NCBI RefSeq assembly: GCF_014640635.1
Contig: NZ_BMHI01000005.1
Location: 496,001 to 560,000, forward strand
DNA from: Flexivirga endophytica
GTDB taxonomy: Bacteria; Actinomycetota; Actinomycetes; Actinomycetales; Dermatophilaceae
Direction: 5' to 3'
Length of the DNA: 64,000 bases
Part shown: positions 8,415 to 16,866 of the stretch, in pieces
Layout of the letters: each line of letters opens with the position of its first letter
How positions within the stretch are numbered: the stretch's first letter is position 1
The notes under the pieces: model-generated
Told to the model about the DNA's origin: nothing
The model's input: only the letters and a program-made list of their open reading frames with translations
Database searches by the model: none
Position numbers and translations under genes: made by a program

Positions 8415-9599
8415 TCAGGCGGCGGTCGGCGTAGCGCTCGCGGGCTGCTGCGACGGCAGTGCGGTGGGCACGACCGGAGTGCGGCGCTTCTGGCGCTTCA
8501 GGCGTGCCGCCAGGTGGTTGGGCAGCGACAACCGGATGACCTTCATCCACGCCGAACCCACCTGTCGCGGCAGCGATCCCGAGGTGTACTGCAGGCCGTA
8601 GCGCTCGCAGATGTCGCGCACCTTCGGCGCGATCTCGGAGTACCGATTGCTCGGCAGGTCGGGGAAGAGGTGGTGCTCGATCTGGAAGGACAGGTTGCCG
8701 GTCGCGATGTGCATCGCCTTGGAGCCGTGGATGTTGGCCGAGCCGATCATCTGCCGCAGGTACCAGTCGCCGCGGGTCTCGCCCTTGATCGAGGTCTTCG
8801 TGAACGTCTCGACGCCCTCGGGGAAGTGCCCGCACATGATGACCGAGTGGGTCCACAGGTTGCGGCCGAGATTGGCCGTGTAGTTCGCGATCAGGGTACG
8901 GCGAGCTGAGCCGGTGAGCAGCGCGAGTGCCGGGTGCACGACGTAGTCCTTGGTGACCTGCGCGCGGATCTTGTTGACGACCTTCTTCGCGTCGCGCTTG
9001 AAGACCGCCTTGTCCTTGCGCCCGATGAAGTACTTGCCGAGCTCGAGGTCGTATGCCGCGATGCCGTACTCGAAGAAGCAGGCATTGACGAAGTTCCAGA
9101 CCGGCTGGCCGAGGTAGAACGGTGTCCAGGGCTGATCCTCGTCGACGCGCATGATGCCGTAGCCCAGGTCGTTGTCGCGGCCGAGCACATTGGTGTAGGT
9201 GTGGTGCAGCTCGTTGTGGCTGTGCTTCCACAGGTCGGCCGGCGAGGCGTTGTCCCACTCCCAGGTGGTGGAGTGGATCTTCGAGTCACGCATCCAGTCC
9301 CACTGGCCGTGCATGACGTTGTGCCCGATCTCCATGTTCTCCAACACCTTCGAGACCGTCAGGCCGATGGTGCCGATGACGAACGCGGACTTCCAGCGCG
9401 AGCCGAGCAGCAGTGCGCGGGAGCCCATCTCGAGGCCGCGCTGCGTCTTGATGACCTTGCGGATGTATGCCGCGTCGCTGGCGCCTCGAGCCTCGAGGAC
9501 GTCGGCGCGCACGGCGTCGAGCTCCTTGCCGAGTGCCTCGATGTCGTCGCGGGTCAGGTGCGCGACCGGGTTGTGTTCCTTCTTCTGCAGGGCAGTCAT
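8415..9599 (-). CDS. Membrane acyl-CoA/acyl-lipid desaturase
   Basis: This 394-residue membrane fatty acid desaturase has the three histidine boxes that bind the diiron centre: HNVMHGQWDWM, HSHNELHHTY and QIEHHLFP. Hydrophobic segments lie between them (SAFVIGTIGLTVSKVL, LWTHSVIMCGHFP). It would put a double bond into fatty acyl chains at the cytoplasmic membrane using electrons from the ferredoxin reductase encoded just upstream. That pair matches the DesA3/Rv3230c arrangement of Mycobacterium tuberculosis. The start MTALQKKEHNPVAHLT has AAGGAC upstream; the longer open frame reaching 10028 is an artefact that overlaps the reductase gene. The box spacing resembles linoleoyl-CoA-type enzymes, so the position of desaturation is open. 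Confidence 0.88.
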   Translation of the reverse strand: MTALQKKEHNPVAHLTRDDIEALGKELDAVRADVLEARGASDAAYIRKVIKTQRGLEMGSRALLLGSRWKSAFVIGTIGLTVSKVLENMEIGHNVMHGQWDWMRDSKIHSTTWEWDNASPADLWKHSHNELHHTYTNVLGRDNDLGYGIMRVDEDQPWTPFYLGQPVWNFVNACFFEYGIAAYDLELGKYFIGRKDKAVFKRDAKKVVNKIRAQVTKDYVVHPALALLTGSARRTLIANYTANLGRNLWTHSVIMCGHFPEGVETFTKTSIKGETRGDWYLRQMIGSANIHGSKAMHIATGNLSFQIEHHLFPDLPSNRYSEIAPKVRDICERYGLQYTSGSLPRQVGSAWMKVIRLSLPNHLAARLKRQKRRTPVVPTALPSQQPASATPTAA

Positions 9600-9652
9600 G
9601 GTGTGTCCTTCCGGATCGGAATGGTGGTCAGAGGTCGAGTGAAGTGGTCGGG

Positions 9653-10774
9653 TCAGAGATCGATGTCGCAGCGGCCGGCAGCCGCGGAGATGCAGGTCTG
9701 GACGAGGACGCCGTCGCCGGGGGAGGCGGTCGTCGTCTCGCCGGTGCGCAGGTCCCGGACGGAGCCTTCGCGCAGGGGCAGGACGCAGCCGAAGCAGATG
9801 CCCATCCGGCAGCCGGACGGCATGAGCACGCCGGCTTCCTCGCCGGCATCGAGGATCGGTTGCGCGCCGTCGCACTCGACGTCGCGGTCGAGGCCGGTGA
9901 AGTGCACGGTGCCACCGTTGCCGGGCTCGGCGAGGGCGGGCCGGAACCGCTCGGTGTGCAGGAGGTCGGCCAGATCTGCTGTCTCCCAATGGGTTTCGAG
10001 GGCCTCGAGCATGCCGGCCGGCCCGCACGCGAACGTCTCACGCTCACGCCAGTCGGGCACCAGCTCGTCCAGCTCGGCCGTGTCCAGCATGCCGTGGACG
10101 TCGGTGTGCCTCTCCTGCAAGGAGATTCGGCCATTTGCAGCCAGCGTGCGCAGCTCGGCGGCGAAGATGACGTCCTCGGGACGCGGGGCCGAGTGCAGTA
10201 GGACGACGTCGTCCAGGCGGTTGATCGTATGGCGCAGGATGCCCATCACCGGTGTGATGCCGCTACCGCCGGTGAGCAGCAGCATCTTCGACGGCAGGGC
10301 CTCGGGTAGCACGAACTCGCCGTCGGCCTGCTCCAGTTGAACGACCTGTCCGGTGCGCAGCGACTCCACGAGGTGAGTGCTGACCGCGCCGCCGCTGATC
10401 GCCTTGACGGTGATCGCGATGCAACCGTCGGTGTCGTGGCCGGAGGTCGGGCCAGAGGTTATCGAGTAGGCGCGCCACAGGCGCACGCCGTCCACGTCGA
10501 CCCCGATCCGGGTGTACTGGCCGGGGCGGTGACCCCGCCAGCTGCGCCCGGGGCGGATGGTGACCGTCACCGCATCGGCGGTCTCGTGGCTGATGGACAC
10601 GACCCGGCCGCGCAGCTGGGATGTGGTGCGCAGCGGGTCGAAGAGGTCGACGTAGTCCTCCGGCAGCAACGGCGTGGTGGCTGCCTTCACCAGTCGGAAC
10701 GCGTGCGTGCGCCAGGTGCCGCGGCCCGATGGGGCCTCGCGGGACGGCGTACGGGTGTGCGCTGAAGCTGTCAT
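9653..10774 (-). CDS. Ferredoxin reductase with C-terminal 2Fe-2S domain
   Basis: This is a 373-residue electron-transfer flavoprotein. An N-terminal FAD-binding barrel (RPGQYTRIGVDVDGVRLWRAYSI, where RxYS binds FAD) is followed by an NAD(P)H domain (LLLTGGSGITPVMGILR) and a plant-type 2Fe-2S ferredoxin domain with CRMGICFGCVLPL and a distal VQTC cysteine. It lies immediately upstream of the desaturase on the same strand (53-base gap) and resembles Rv3230c, the oxidoreductase partner of DesA3. It therefore most likely passes electrons from NADPH to the desaturase diiron site. It is divergent from the PucR-type regulator gene. Confidence 0.88.
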   Translation of the reverse strand: MTASAHTRTPSREAPSGRGTWRTHAFRLVKAATTPLLPEDYVDLFDPLRTTSQLRGRVVSISHETADAVTVTIRPGRSWRGHRPGQYTRIGVDVDGVRLWRAYSITSGPTSGHDTDGCIAITVKAISGGAVSTHLVESLRTGQVVQLEQADGEFVLPEALPSKMLLLTGGSGITPVMGILRHTINRLDDVVLLHSAPRPEDVIFAAELRTLAANGRISLQERHTDVHGMLDTAELDELVPDWRERETFACGPAGMLEALETHWETADLADLLHTERFRPALAEPGNGGTVHFTGLDRDVECDGAQPILDAGEEAGVLMPSGCRMGICFGCVLPLREGSVRDLRTGETTTASPGDGVLVQTCISAAAGRCDIDL

Positions 10775-10809
10775 GTCTACCAGAGTGCCTGCCCAACAGG
10801 GTCAAATTC

Positions 10810-10837
10810 TTGCCCTCAGCGGGTGAACCGGCATACT
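10810..10837 (+). promoter_or_regulatory. Probable leaderless promoter of the PucR-type regulator gene
   Basis: TTGCCC (10810-10815), a 16-base gap and CATACT (10832-10837) form a plausible sigma-A promoter. The -10 ends six bases before the ATG at 10844. No ribosome site precedes that ATG, which fits a leaderless transcript. The local A+T-rich patch TTAAATT supports melting here. The -10 overlaps one copy of the octamer CGNCATAC that is abundant in the window, so the similarity could partly be chance. Confidence 0.45.
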
Positions 10838-10843
10838 TAAATT

Positions 10844-12037
10844 ATGCGCAGCGAACAATCTCACTCTGCTGATGTCGGCCTCGAGGTACCGGACTCGGTG
10901 ATCAGCACGCTCACCGAGATGCTGCCTGCGGTCAGTGAGCGGGTGGTCGGCGCCGTCGTCGACGGCGTGCCCAGCTATGCGGGCGCGCTCGCCGGTGAGA
11001 TGCGGGAGGCGATCGAGCAGGCGGTGCAGCTGGCGCTGGCGGGGTTCCTGCGCCTGGCCGGTGCCGGACCCGGCGGTGACCCCGGCACCCCGATGCAGGC
11101 GTCGGTGCACGGTGCCTACTCCCTGGGTCGGGGGGAAGCCCGCAGCGGCCGGTCGATGGACGCACTGCTGGCGGCATACCGCGTCGGTGCCCGGGTCGCC
11201 TGGCAGGACATGTCCGCAGCCGCCGTCGACGCGGGTCTGGACGCGTCCACTCTCGCGCGATTCGCCGAGCTCGTCTTCGCCTACATCGACAGCCTCTCCG
11301 CGGCGAGCGTCGCCGGCCACGCCGAGGAGCTGGCCGTCGAGGGACGCGTCCGTGAGCGGCGCCGCGAACGACTCGCGGGAGCCCTGCTCGACGGTCGCGA
11401 CGAGGCCACCGTGCGCAAGCTCGCCGATCGCGCCGACTGGTCACCGCCGGAGACGTTGACCGCGGTGGTGCTGCCGGCTGAGCGGGTCAGTGCGGTCACC
11501 GCCCAGCTCGGCGCGGGCTGCCTGCGCGCCGAGGACGAGTCCGAGCAGGAGCCCGCCGTGGCGGTGCTGCTCGTCCCCGACGCCGACGGCCCGGGCCGGG
11601 TGCACCTGTTGCGGATCCTCGCCGGACGGCCGGCGTATGTCGGCCCGGTGCGACCGTGGCTGGCTGCGGCCACGTCATACAACCGCGCACTGCGGGCGCA
11701 CGAGCTCGGCCTGGCCCGACGCGAGCCGGTCGACACCGAGGAACACCTGGCGGCGCTGGTGGCGTTCGCCGATCCGAGCGCCCATGCCGATCTGCGAGCG
11801 GCCGTCCTCGAGCCACTGGCCGACCTGCCGCCGGCGACGGCGGACCGGCTCGCCGAGACGCTGCGCTCGTGGCTGCTGCAGCAGGGCCGACGCGACGCCG
11901 TCGCCGCGCAGCTACACGTGCACCCGCAGACCGTGCGTTATCGGATGGGCCAGATCCGGGAGTTGTATGGCGAACGGCTCTCCGATCCGGACGTCGTGCG
12001 CGATCTGGTGATCGGGCTCGGCGTCTCGCGACGCTGA
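10844..12037 (+). CDS. PucR/CdaR-type transcriptional regulator
   Basis: This 397-residue regulator has an N-terminal helical sensing region (about 1-170), a middle GGDEF-like domain of the CdaR type, and a C-terminal PucR helix-turn-helix (AAQLHVHPQTVRYRMGQIRELYG, about residues 350-375). It is transcribed divergently from the ferredoxin reductase-desaturase pair, from a 69-base shared region. That placement suggests it controls membrane lipid desaturation; this is inference from position. It differs from the FasR-like PucR protein encoded at 24102-25229. The last 100 bases overlap the convergent lysoplasmalogenase-like gene. Confidence 0.85.
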   Translation: MRSEQSHSADVGLEVPDSVISTLTEMLPAVSERVVGAVVDGVPSYAGALAGEMREAIEQAVQLALAGFLRLAGAGPGGDPGTPMQASVHGAYSLGRGEARSGRSMDALLAAYRVGARVAWQDMSAAAVDAGLDASTLARFAELVFAYIDSLSAASVAGHAEELAVEGRVRERRRERLAGALLDGRDEATVRKLADRADWSPPETLTAVVLPAERVSAVTAQLGAGCLRAEDESEQEPAVAVLLVPDADGPGRVHLLRILAGRPAYVGPVRPWLAAATSYNRALRAHELGLARREPVDTEEHLAALVAFADPSAHADLRAAVLEPLADLPPATADRLAETLRSWLLQQGRRDAVAAQLHVHPQTVRYRMGQIRELYGERLSDPDVVRDLVIGLGVSRR

Positions 12038-12720
12038 GCGATGACCGCGGCGACGATCAGCGCCTGCCCGGCCAGGTAGGTCAGCATCACCCAGAAGTCG
12101 TGGACCGGAAGCGTGACATCGGCGAACGCATGCAGTGCGATCAGGCCGTCGGAAGCCATGAAGACCGCCCCACCGACCCCGGCAGTCGTCGACACGCCCG
12201 GTGCGAGCAGCGCCATCGCGGTGAGGGCAGCGCCATACACGATCACCGGGGGAGCGAGGGCGCCCGCGCCGGGCAGGCACCAGCCGACCAGGCCGACGAA
12301 CGCCGCGAGGTAGGGCCACCGCGCCCGCCACCGCGTCCACGGTGCCGACTGCTCGCGATAGGGGAGGAAGCCGACGATGTAGGCGACCTGTGCGAGCAGG
12401 AAGCTGCCGACCATGGCCAGGAAGCCGGGGTCCGCGGCGAGGAAGCGTGGCACGGAGTCGCCCAGCCAGGACGCACCGAGCGCGACCAGCACCAGTCGCC
12501 TCAGCCGGGAGCGTTCGGAGTCCGCGGCGAGCAGCACGCCGGCCAGCGCCGGCATCAGCAGGATCTGGGACGCCGAGCTGACCAGCTCGTCCTCGTCGAC
12601 GAACTGCCACGCGAGGTGGACCGCTGCCACCACCCCGAATCCGGCGAGTGCGGCCCGACCCCGGGCGCTCCCGGCAACGGACCGGTATGCCGAGTGCAGT
12701 GTCCTGCGCAGCCGATTCAT
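11938..12720 (-). CDS. YhhN-family membrane protein (lysoplasmalogenase-like)
   Basis: This is a 260-residue polytopic membrane protein with about eight hydrophobic segments. The YhhN-type pattern is visible in ASQILLMPALAGVLLA, ALGASWLGDSVPRFL and MVGSFLLAQVAYIVGFLPYR. Characterised family members (TMEM86, Legionella enzymes) hydrolyse the vinyl-ether bond of lysoplasmalogens; the bacterial function is largely inferred. Its final 100 bases run through the 3' end of the PucR-type gene on the opposite strand. That piece encodes a basic tail (RRETPSPITRSRTTSGS) with no membrane character and may be a late extension after loss of an earlier stop. Confidence 0.78.
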   Translation of the reverse strand: MNRLRRTLHSAYRSVAGSARGRAALAGFGVVAAVHLAWQFVDEDELVSSASQILLMPALAGVLLAADSERSRLRRLVLVALGASWLGDSVPRFLAADPGFLAMVGSFLLAQVAYIVGFLPYREQSAPWTRWRARWPYLAAFVGLVGWCLPGAGALAPPVIVYGAALTAMALLAPGVSTTAGVGGAVFMASDGLIALHAFADVTLPVHDFWVMLTYLAGQALIVAAVIAQRRETPSPITRSRTTSGSESRSPYNSRIWPIR

Positions 12721-12800
12721 CCGGCCAACGTACTGGGTGTTCGCCTGTCCCTGGCTCGGGCGTTGAGCCGCTCTGCGCCGCGCGTCGATAGGCTGGATGT

Positions 12801-13325
12801 ATGTCGAGTCCGATGAGCGGCGGCTTCGGCCGCCAAGGTGCCAACCTCCGAGCTGGCCTGACCCTCGAATACCCCATGTCGCTGGGGGTCTTCACCGAGT
12901 ATGCCGACGCTCAGCGTGCCGTCGACTATCTCTCCGACAACGAGTTCCCGGTCGAGAACTGCATGATCGTCGGCACCGAGCTGAAACAGATCGAGCGTGT
13001 CGTGGGCCGACTGACGTGGGGCCGGGTGCTCGCCGGTGGAGCGCTCTCCGGAGCCTGGTTCGGCGCCTTCATCGGGTTGATCCTGTCGATGTTCGAGTCC
13101 GGCGTGAACGTGCTCGGCGTCGTCATCTCGACGGTTATCTTCGGCGCCGTATTCGGCGCTGTATGGGCCGCGATCGGGTACAGCCTCACCGGTGGAAAGC
13201 GTGACTTCCAGTCGGTGACGCAGGTGGTCGCGACGAAGTATGAAGTGCTGGTGGAGCACAAGTTCGCGATGAAGGCGCACGAGCTGCTCGACAACATGCC
13301 CGGTGGCGGGCCGACGCTGACCTGA
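12801..13325 (+). CDS. General stress protein 17M-like membrane protein
   Basis: This 174-residue protein has an N-terminal domain with the pattern GVFTEYADAQRAVDYLSDNEFPVENCMIVG, typical of the 'general stress protein 17M-like' domain. Two hydrophobic, Gly-rich segments follow (VLAGGALSGAWFGAFIGLILSMF and VLGVVISTVIFGAVFGAVWAAIGY) before a short soluble C-terminus. Such proteins are widespread in actinobacteria and their function is unknown; the resemblance to a Bacillus stress protein gives only the name. An alternative start is MSGGFG at 12813. It stands alone between the lysoplasmalogenase-like gene and a convergent membrane protein gene. Confidence 0.8.
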   Translation: MSSPMSGGFGRQGANLRAGLTLEYPMSLGVFTEYADAQRAVDYLSDNEFPVENCMIVGTELKQIERVVGRLTWGRVLAGGALSGAWFGAFIGLILSMFESGVNVLGVVISTVIFGAVFGAVWAAIGYSLTGGKRDFQSVTQVVATKYEVLVEHKFAMKAHELLDNMPGGGPTLT

Positions 13326-13362
13326 CCGGCAAGGACGCCGGGGAAGCCGATTCCTGACCGGG

Positions 13363-14196
13363 TCAGAGCTTCAGCTCGTCGTCGGTCGCGCCGAACTTGT
13401 CCTGCAGGAACCGGTAGCTGGCCAGCAGGCCCTCCGCGCCGTGGGTGCGTGCCTCCGCGGCGATGTCGTCCAGCGCACCGTGCATCAGCGTGATCTGCTC
13501 CTCCAGGAGCATCGCGCCGGTCTTGCCGTCCTGCAGCGGCTGGGTGTTGGCGACCGACGGCGGCAGCGCGAGATAGCCGCGCACGGCCGTCGGTGCGAAG
13601 TCCTCGTGGATCTGCTCGACCTCGAAGATCAGTCGGGCGCTGGCCTGGTGGGAGCGCAGCTCGGCGTAGAGACCGTCGGCACGGCGCAGCAGCCTGTGCA
13701 GGTTGTGCCGGATGGGAACGGGCAGCCGCGGGTCGTTGAACAAGCGGTTCAGCTCGAACCTTGAGTTGTGCATCGAGTGCTCCCGTGCCGCTGCCTGATG
13801 GAATGCGTTGCGTTGCAGCTCGCGAGCCTTACGCCGCCGGTTGCGTTGCGGCCCGCCGGTGAGGTACCAGAGGGCGATCAGGCAACCGAGAGGGAAGACC
13901 ACCCAGGGGAAGTGGCCCGTGACCGCACCCGCGAAGGTCACCGCGGCGAGGCAGCCGAACGCGGTGAGCACCTCGTCACGCACCTTGTGGAAGGGGCGGA
14001 AGAGGAACTCCACGCTGGAGAACATCAGGATCACCATGCCGACATTGACGACCCAACCGGCCGGCGTGAATGCCAGGGCGACCATCGCCGCCGAGCACGC
14101 CATTGTCCGTAGTCGGGCTTCGACCCCGCGCCCGAAGGCGCAGGTCAACAGTGTGATGAAAGCACCTACCGCAAAGAGGTGCAGGATCCACTCCAT
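13363..14196 (-). CDS. Membrane protein of unknown function with long helical tail
   Basis: This 277-residue protein starts with about four or five membrane segments in the first 120 residues (WILHLFAVGAFITLLTCAFG, ACSAAMVALAFTPAGWVVNVGMVILMF, VTFAGAVTGHFPWVVFPLGCLIALWYL). A basic stretch GPQRNRRRKARELQR follows. The rest is soluble and mainly helical, with charged residues, and could be a coiled bundle facing the cytoplasm. The layout recalls XpaC/TelA-linked membrane proteins, but I cannot support a family. It ends convergently with the stress-protein gene, 37 bases apart, and lies upstream of the ROK regulator gene without an obvious link. Confidence 0.65.
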   Translation of the reverse strand: MEWILHLFAVGAFITLLTCAFGRGVEARLRTMACSAAMVALAFTPAGWVVNVGMVILMFSSVEFLFRPFHKVRDEVLTAFGCLAAVTFAGAVTGHFPWVVFPLGCLIALWYLTGGPQRNRRRKARELQRNAFHQAAAREHSMHNSRFELNRLFNDPRLPVPIRHNLHRLLRRADGLYAELRSHQASARLIFEVEQIHEDFAPTAVRGYLALPPSVANTQPLQDGKTGAMLLEEQITLMHGALDDIAAEARTHGAEGLLASYRFLQDKFGATDDELKL

Positions 14197-14229
14197 GGCT
14201 CTCCCCGTCCCGTGAACTGTCCTTCCAGG

Positions 14230-15453
14230 CTAACCGCCCAGCGCCGGATCGGCAGCGTCGTTGTGGACGAACGAGGTCACCAGGTCGGGGGCGGCGAGCA
14301 GTTGCTCATAGGCGAGCTCGGCTGCTCCGACCAGTGGCGCCTCGCGAATCTGCCCTTGTAGCAAGGTGATCGGCGCTCGACCGATCGTGACCATGCCGCG
14401 CTGCAGGCCGATGCGCAACGATGGTTCGGCGAGCCGCAGGACGTCGGCCAGGTGTCCGCCGGCGACGATCGCCGCCGGGTTGAGCACGTGTGAGATGTTG
14501 GACAGTCCGCGACCGAGCCACTGGCCGATGGATGCGACGACCTCGGTCGCGACCTCGTCGCCTGCCTCTGCGCGATCGAAGAGGGTGTCCATCTCGGGGG
14601 ACACGATGCCCGCGGCACCCGCGGCACGCAGGATCGCCGCCTCGCCGACATACTCCTCGAGGCAGCCGCGGTTGCCGCAATGACAGACCGGGCCGTTCGC
14701 CTGTACGGACATGTGGCCGATCTCCCCGGCGTACCCACGGCTGCCGCGCAGCAGCTCACCGCCGATGATGACCCCGCCACCGACACCGACGCGGCCGAGG
14801 ACGTAGACGACGTCGGTGTAACCGACGGCGACTCCGCGCCGGTGTTCGGCCAGCGCAGCGAGGTCGGCGTCGTTGCCGACGACCACGTGGTCGCCGAGAC
14901 GCTCCCGCAGCAGGTCGCCGACCGGCTCGTAGCTCCACTGCAGGTTGGGCGCGTAGACGGCGATGCCGCGGGGGTTGTCGATCATCGCCGGCAGGCTCAC
15001 CCCGATGCCGACCCTGGTCCCGCCGGTTGCGGCGGTGAGGTCCCGGCTGGCCGCGGCGACGCGGTCCGCGACACTCACCGCGGATCGGTCGCGCCCGGAC
15101 GCACGCCATTCGACCCGGCCCAGGACCGCGCCGGACAGACCGACCGCCGCCACCTGGACTCGCGCGACATCGATGTCGACCGCGATCACGTGCACCGCGT
15201 CGGAACAGGGCACCACCAGGTATGGCGGACGCCCTGCCCCGTCGCGGTGACGCTCCGGCGTGCGCTGGGTGACCATGCCGAGGTCGACGAGGTCACCCAC
15301 CAGCGCGCCGATCGTGCTCCGGTTGAGCCCGGTGCTGCGGGCCAGGTCAGGCCGGGACACGGCTCCGTGCAGATGGACGTGGCGCAACACCACCGACAGG
15401 TTGTGCCGGCGGATCTGTTCGGGACGCGAGACAGATGAAGCGCCCGTGGCCAT
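14230..15453 (-). CDS. ROK-family transcriptional repressor of the sugar transporter
   Basis: This 407-residue ROK (XylR/NagC-like) regulator has an N-terminal winged helix (SRPDLARSTGLNRSTIGALVGDLVDLGMV, about residues 33-60). A sugar-kinase-like domain follows, with GVGGGVIIGGELLRGSRGYAGEIGH and the zinc motif CHCGNRGCLEEY. It is encoded directly after the xylF-xylG-xylH transporter genes in the same direction, 45 bases from xylH. It is therefore the likely sugar-responsive repressor of that operon. A perfect inverted repeat upstream of xylF (19055-19077) is a good candidate operator. The natural sugar could be xylose or a related pentose or hexose. Confidence 0.85.
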   Translation of the reverse strand: MATGASSVSRPEQIRRHNLSVVLRHVHLHGAVSRPDLARSTGLNRSTIGALVGDLVDLGMVTQRTPERHRDGAGRPPYLVVPCSDAVHVIAVDIDVARVQVAAVGLSGAVLGRVEWRASGRDRSAVSVADRVAAASRDLTAATGGTRVGIGVSLPAMIDNPRGIAVYAPNLQWSYEPVGDLLRERLGDHVVVGNDADLAALAEHRRGVAVGYTDVVYVLGRVGVGGGVIIGGELLRGSRGYAGEIGHMSVQANGPVCHCGNRGCLEEYVGEAAILRAAGAAGIVSPEMDTLFDRAEAGDEVATEVVASIGQWLGRGLSNISHVLNPAAIVAGGHLADVLRLAEPSLRIGLQRGMVTIGRAPITLLQGQIREAPLVGAAELAYEQLLAAPDLVTSFVHNDAADPALGG

Positions 15454-15498
15454 CAGCAGACCGGCCGAATGGCGGCGTTCAGCAGCAGCATCAGCAGC

Positions 15499-16866
15499 TC
15501 AGCCGAGTCCGGATGCGCCGGCACGACGCCGGGACACGGCGTCCACGGTCGCGGCGAGCAACAGCACCAGGCCGGTGACGATCCATTGCCAGGCCGAGTT
15601 GTTCGCGCCGCGCAGCAGGTCCGCCATACCGTTGATGATCACGGCCACGACCGCGCCACCGACGACGGCGTCGGTGATCTTGCCCTTGCCACCGAAGAGG
15701 CTGGTGCCACCGACCACGGCCGCGCCGACGGCGAGCAGCAACGTGTTGCCGCCGCCCTGCGAGGCGTTCACCGCGGTCTGCGACGCGAGCACGATGCCCG
15801 AGACGCCGGCCAGCACCGAGCAGATGACGAAGACCGAGATGCGGACCGAGTCCACCCGGATGCCGGCGCGGCGAGCGGCCTCGTCGCTGCCGCCGACCGC
15901 GTAGATGTGCCGGCCGTAGCGGGTGCGGCTCAGCACGAACCCGAGGACCACGACGAGCACGAGGATCACGGGAACGACCCACGGCACACCACCGAGGTAG
16001 GCACCGGCGACCTTCTCGGTCACCAGCTGGCCGTTCTTCTCCACGATCTTGGTGCCACCCGCGGCGTTGGGGGAGCGGTTCAGGTTGAGCACGACGGTGA
16101 AGACGACCGCGAGCACCGCGATGGCGCCCACCTTCGCCGCAGTGACCAGGACCGGTTCGGTCGGCAGGTTCCTGCGACGCCGGGCGTTGACCGCCATCAG
16201 CTTCTGCGCGGCGTAGCCGACGATGACCAGGATCGCCATCGCCCAGCCGGCCCAGCGCGGCATGTTGCTGTTCTCCAGCGCGACGAGGGCGTCGCTCTGC
16301 AACGACAGGTTGCCCTGGGTGTTGGCGCTGTTGACGACGATCTGCACGACTCCCTGCAGGCCGAGGAAGAGCGCCAGTGTCGAGACGAACGACGGCACCC
16401 GCAGGAAGGTGCGCATCCAGCCGATCAGCAGACCGATCAGCGCACCGACGAGCAGTGCGACGAGGACGGCGAGCGGCCACGGCCAGTTGTGGATGAGGAG
16501 TACGGCGACCACTGCGCCGCTGACTCCCGAAGTGGTGCCTGCGGACAGGTCGATCTCCGCGAGCAGCAGGACGAATACCAGGCCCATCGCGAGCAGGATG
16601 CCCGGAGCGGCCTGGGTGATCAGGCTGGCGAAGTTGCTCTTGGACAGGAACCCGTCCTCGACGATCGAGAAGACGAGGAACAGCACGACCAGCGCTGCGA
16701 CGGCGGGCAGGGAGCCCATGTCTCCGCCCCGGATGCGCTGCCAGTAGTTGTGCAGGTAGCCACTGAGGCTCTTGCCGGTCGGCACCGTGGTCGCGGCCTC
16801 GGCCGTCTCCTCGACGGCGGCGTCGACCTCGGCTCCCGTCGCCGACTTGGTCAGGTGCGGGGTCAT
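15499..16866 (-). CDS. xylH: Sugar ABC transporter permease (XylH-like)
   Basis: This 455-residue membrane protein belongs to the BPD_transp_2 family of ribose/xylose permeases. It has about ten or more hydrophobic segments and the LAGVSGIVLASQTAVNASQGGGNTLLLAVGAAVVGGTSLFGGKG stretch typical of this family near the C-terminus. The start is set at an ATG that overlaps the xylG stop by four bases (ATGA), so the two are translationally coupled. The longer frame reaching 17169 only shadows xylG. A large hydrophilic loop of about 60 residues (RRRRNLPTEPVLVTAAKVG...VVEKNGQLVTEKVAGAYLGG) is characteristic of XylH-like permeases. It forms the channel for the sugar delivered by XylF. Confidence 0.87.
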   Translation of the reverse strand: MTPHLTKSATGAEVDAAVEETAEAATTVPTGKSLSGYLHNYWQRIRGGDMGSLPAVAALVVLFLVFSIVEDGFLSKSNFASLITQAAPGILLAMGLVFVLLLAEIDLSAGTTSGVSGAVVAVLLIHNWPWPLAVLVALLVGALIGLLIGWMRTFLRVPSFVSTLALFLGLQGVVQIVVNSANTQGNLSLQSDALVALENSNMPRWAGWAMAILVIVGYAAQKLMAVNARRRRNLPTEPVLVTAAKVGAIAVLAVVFTVVLNLNRSPNAAGGTKIVEKNGQLVTEKVAGAYLGGVPWVVPVILVLVVVLGFVLSRTRYGRHIYAVGGSDEAARRAGIRVDSVRISVFVICSVLAGVSGIVLASQTAVNASQGGGNTLLLAVGAAVVGGTSLFGGKGKITDAVVGGAVVAVIINGMADLLRGANNSAWQWIVTGLVLLLAATVDAVSRRRAGASGLG

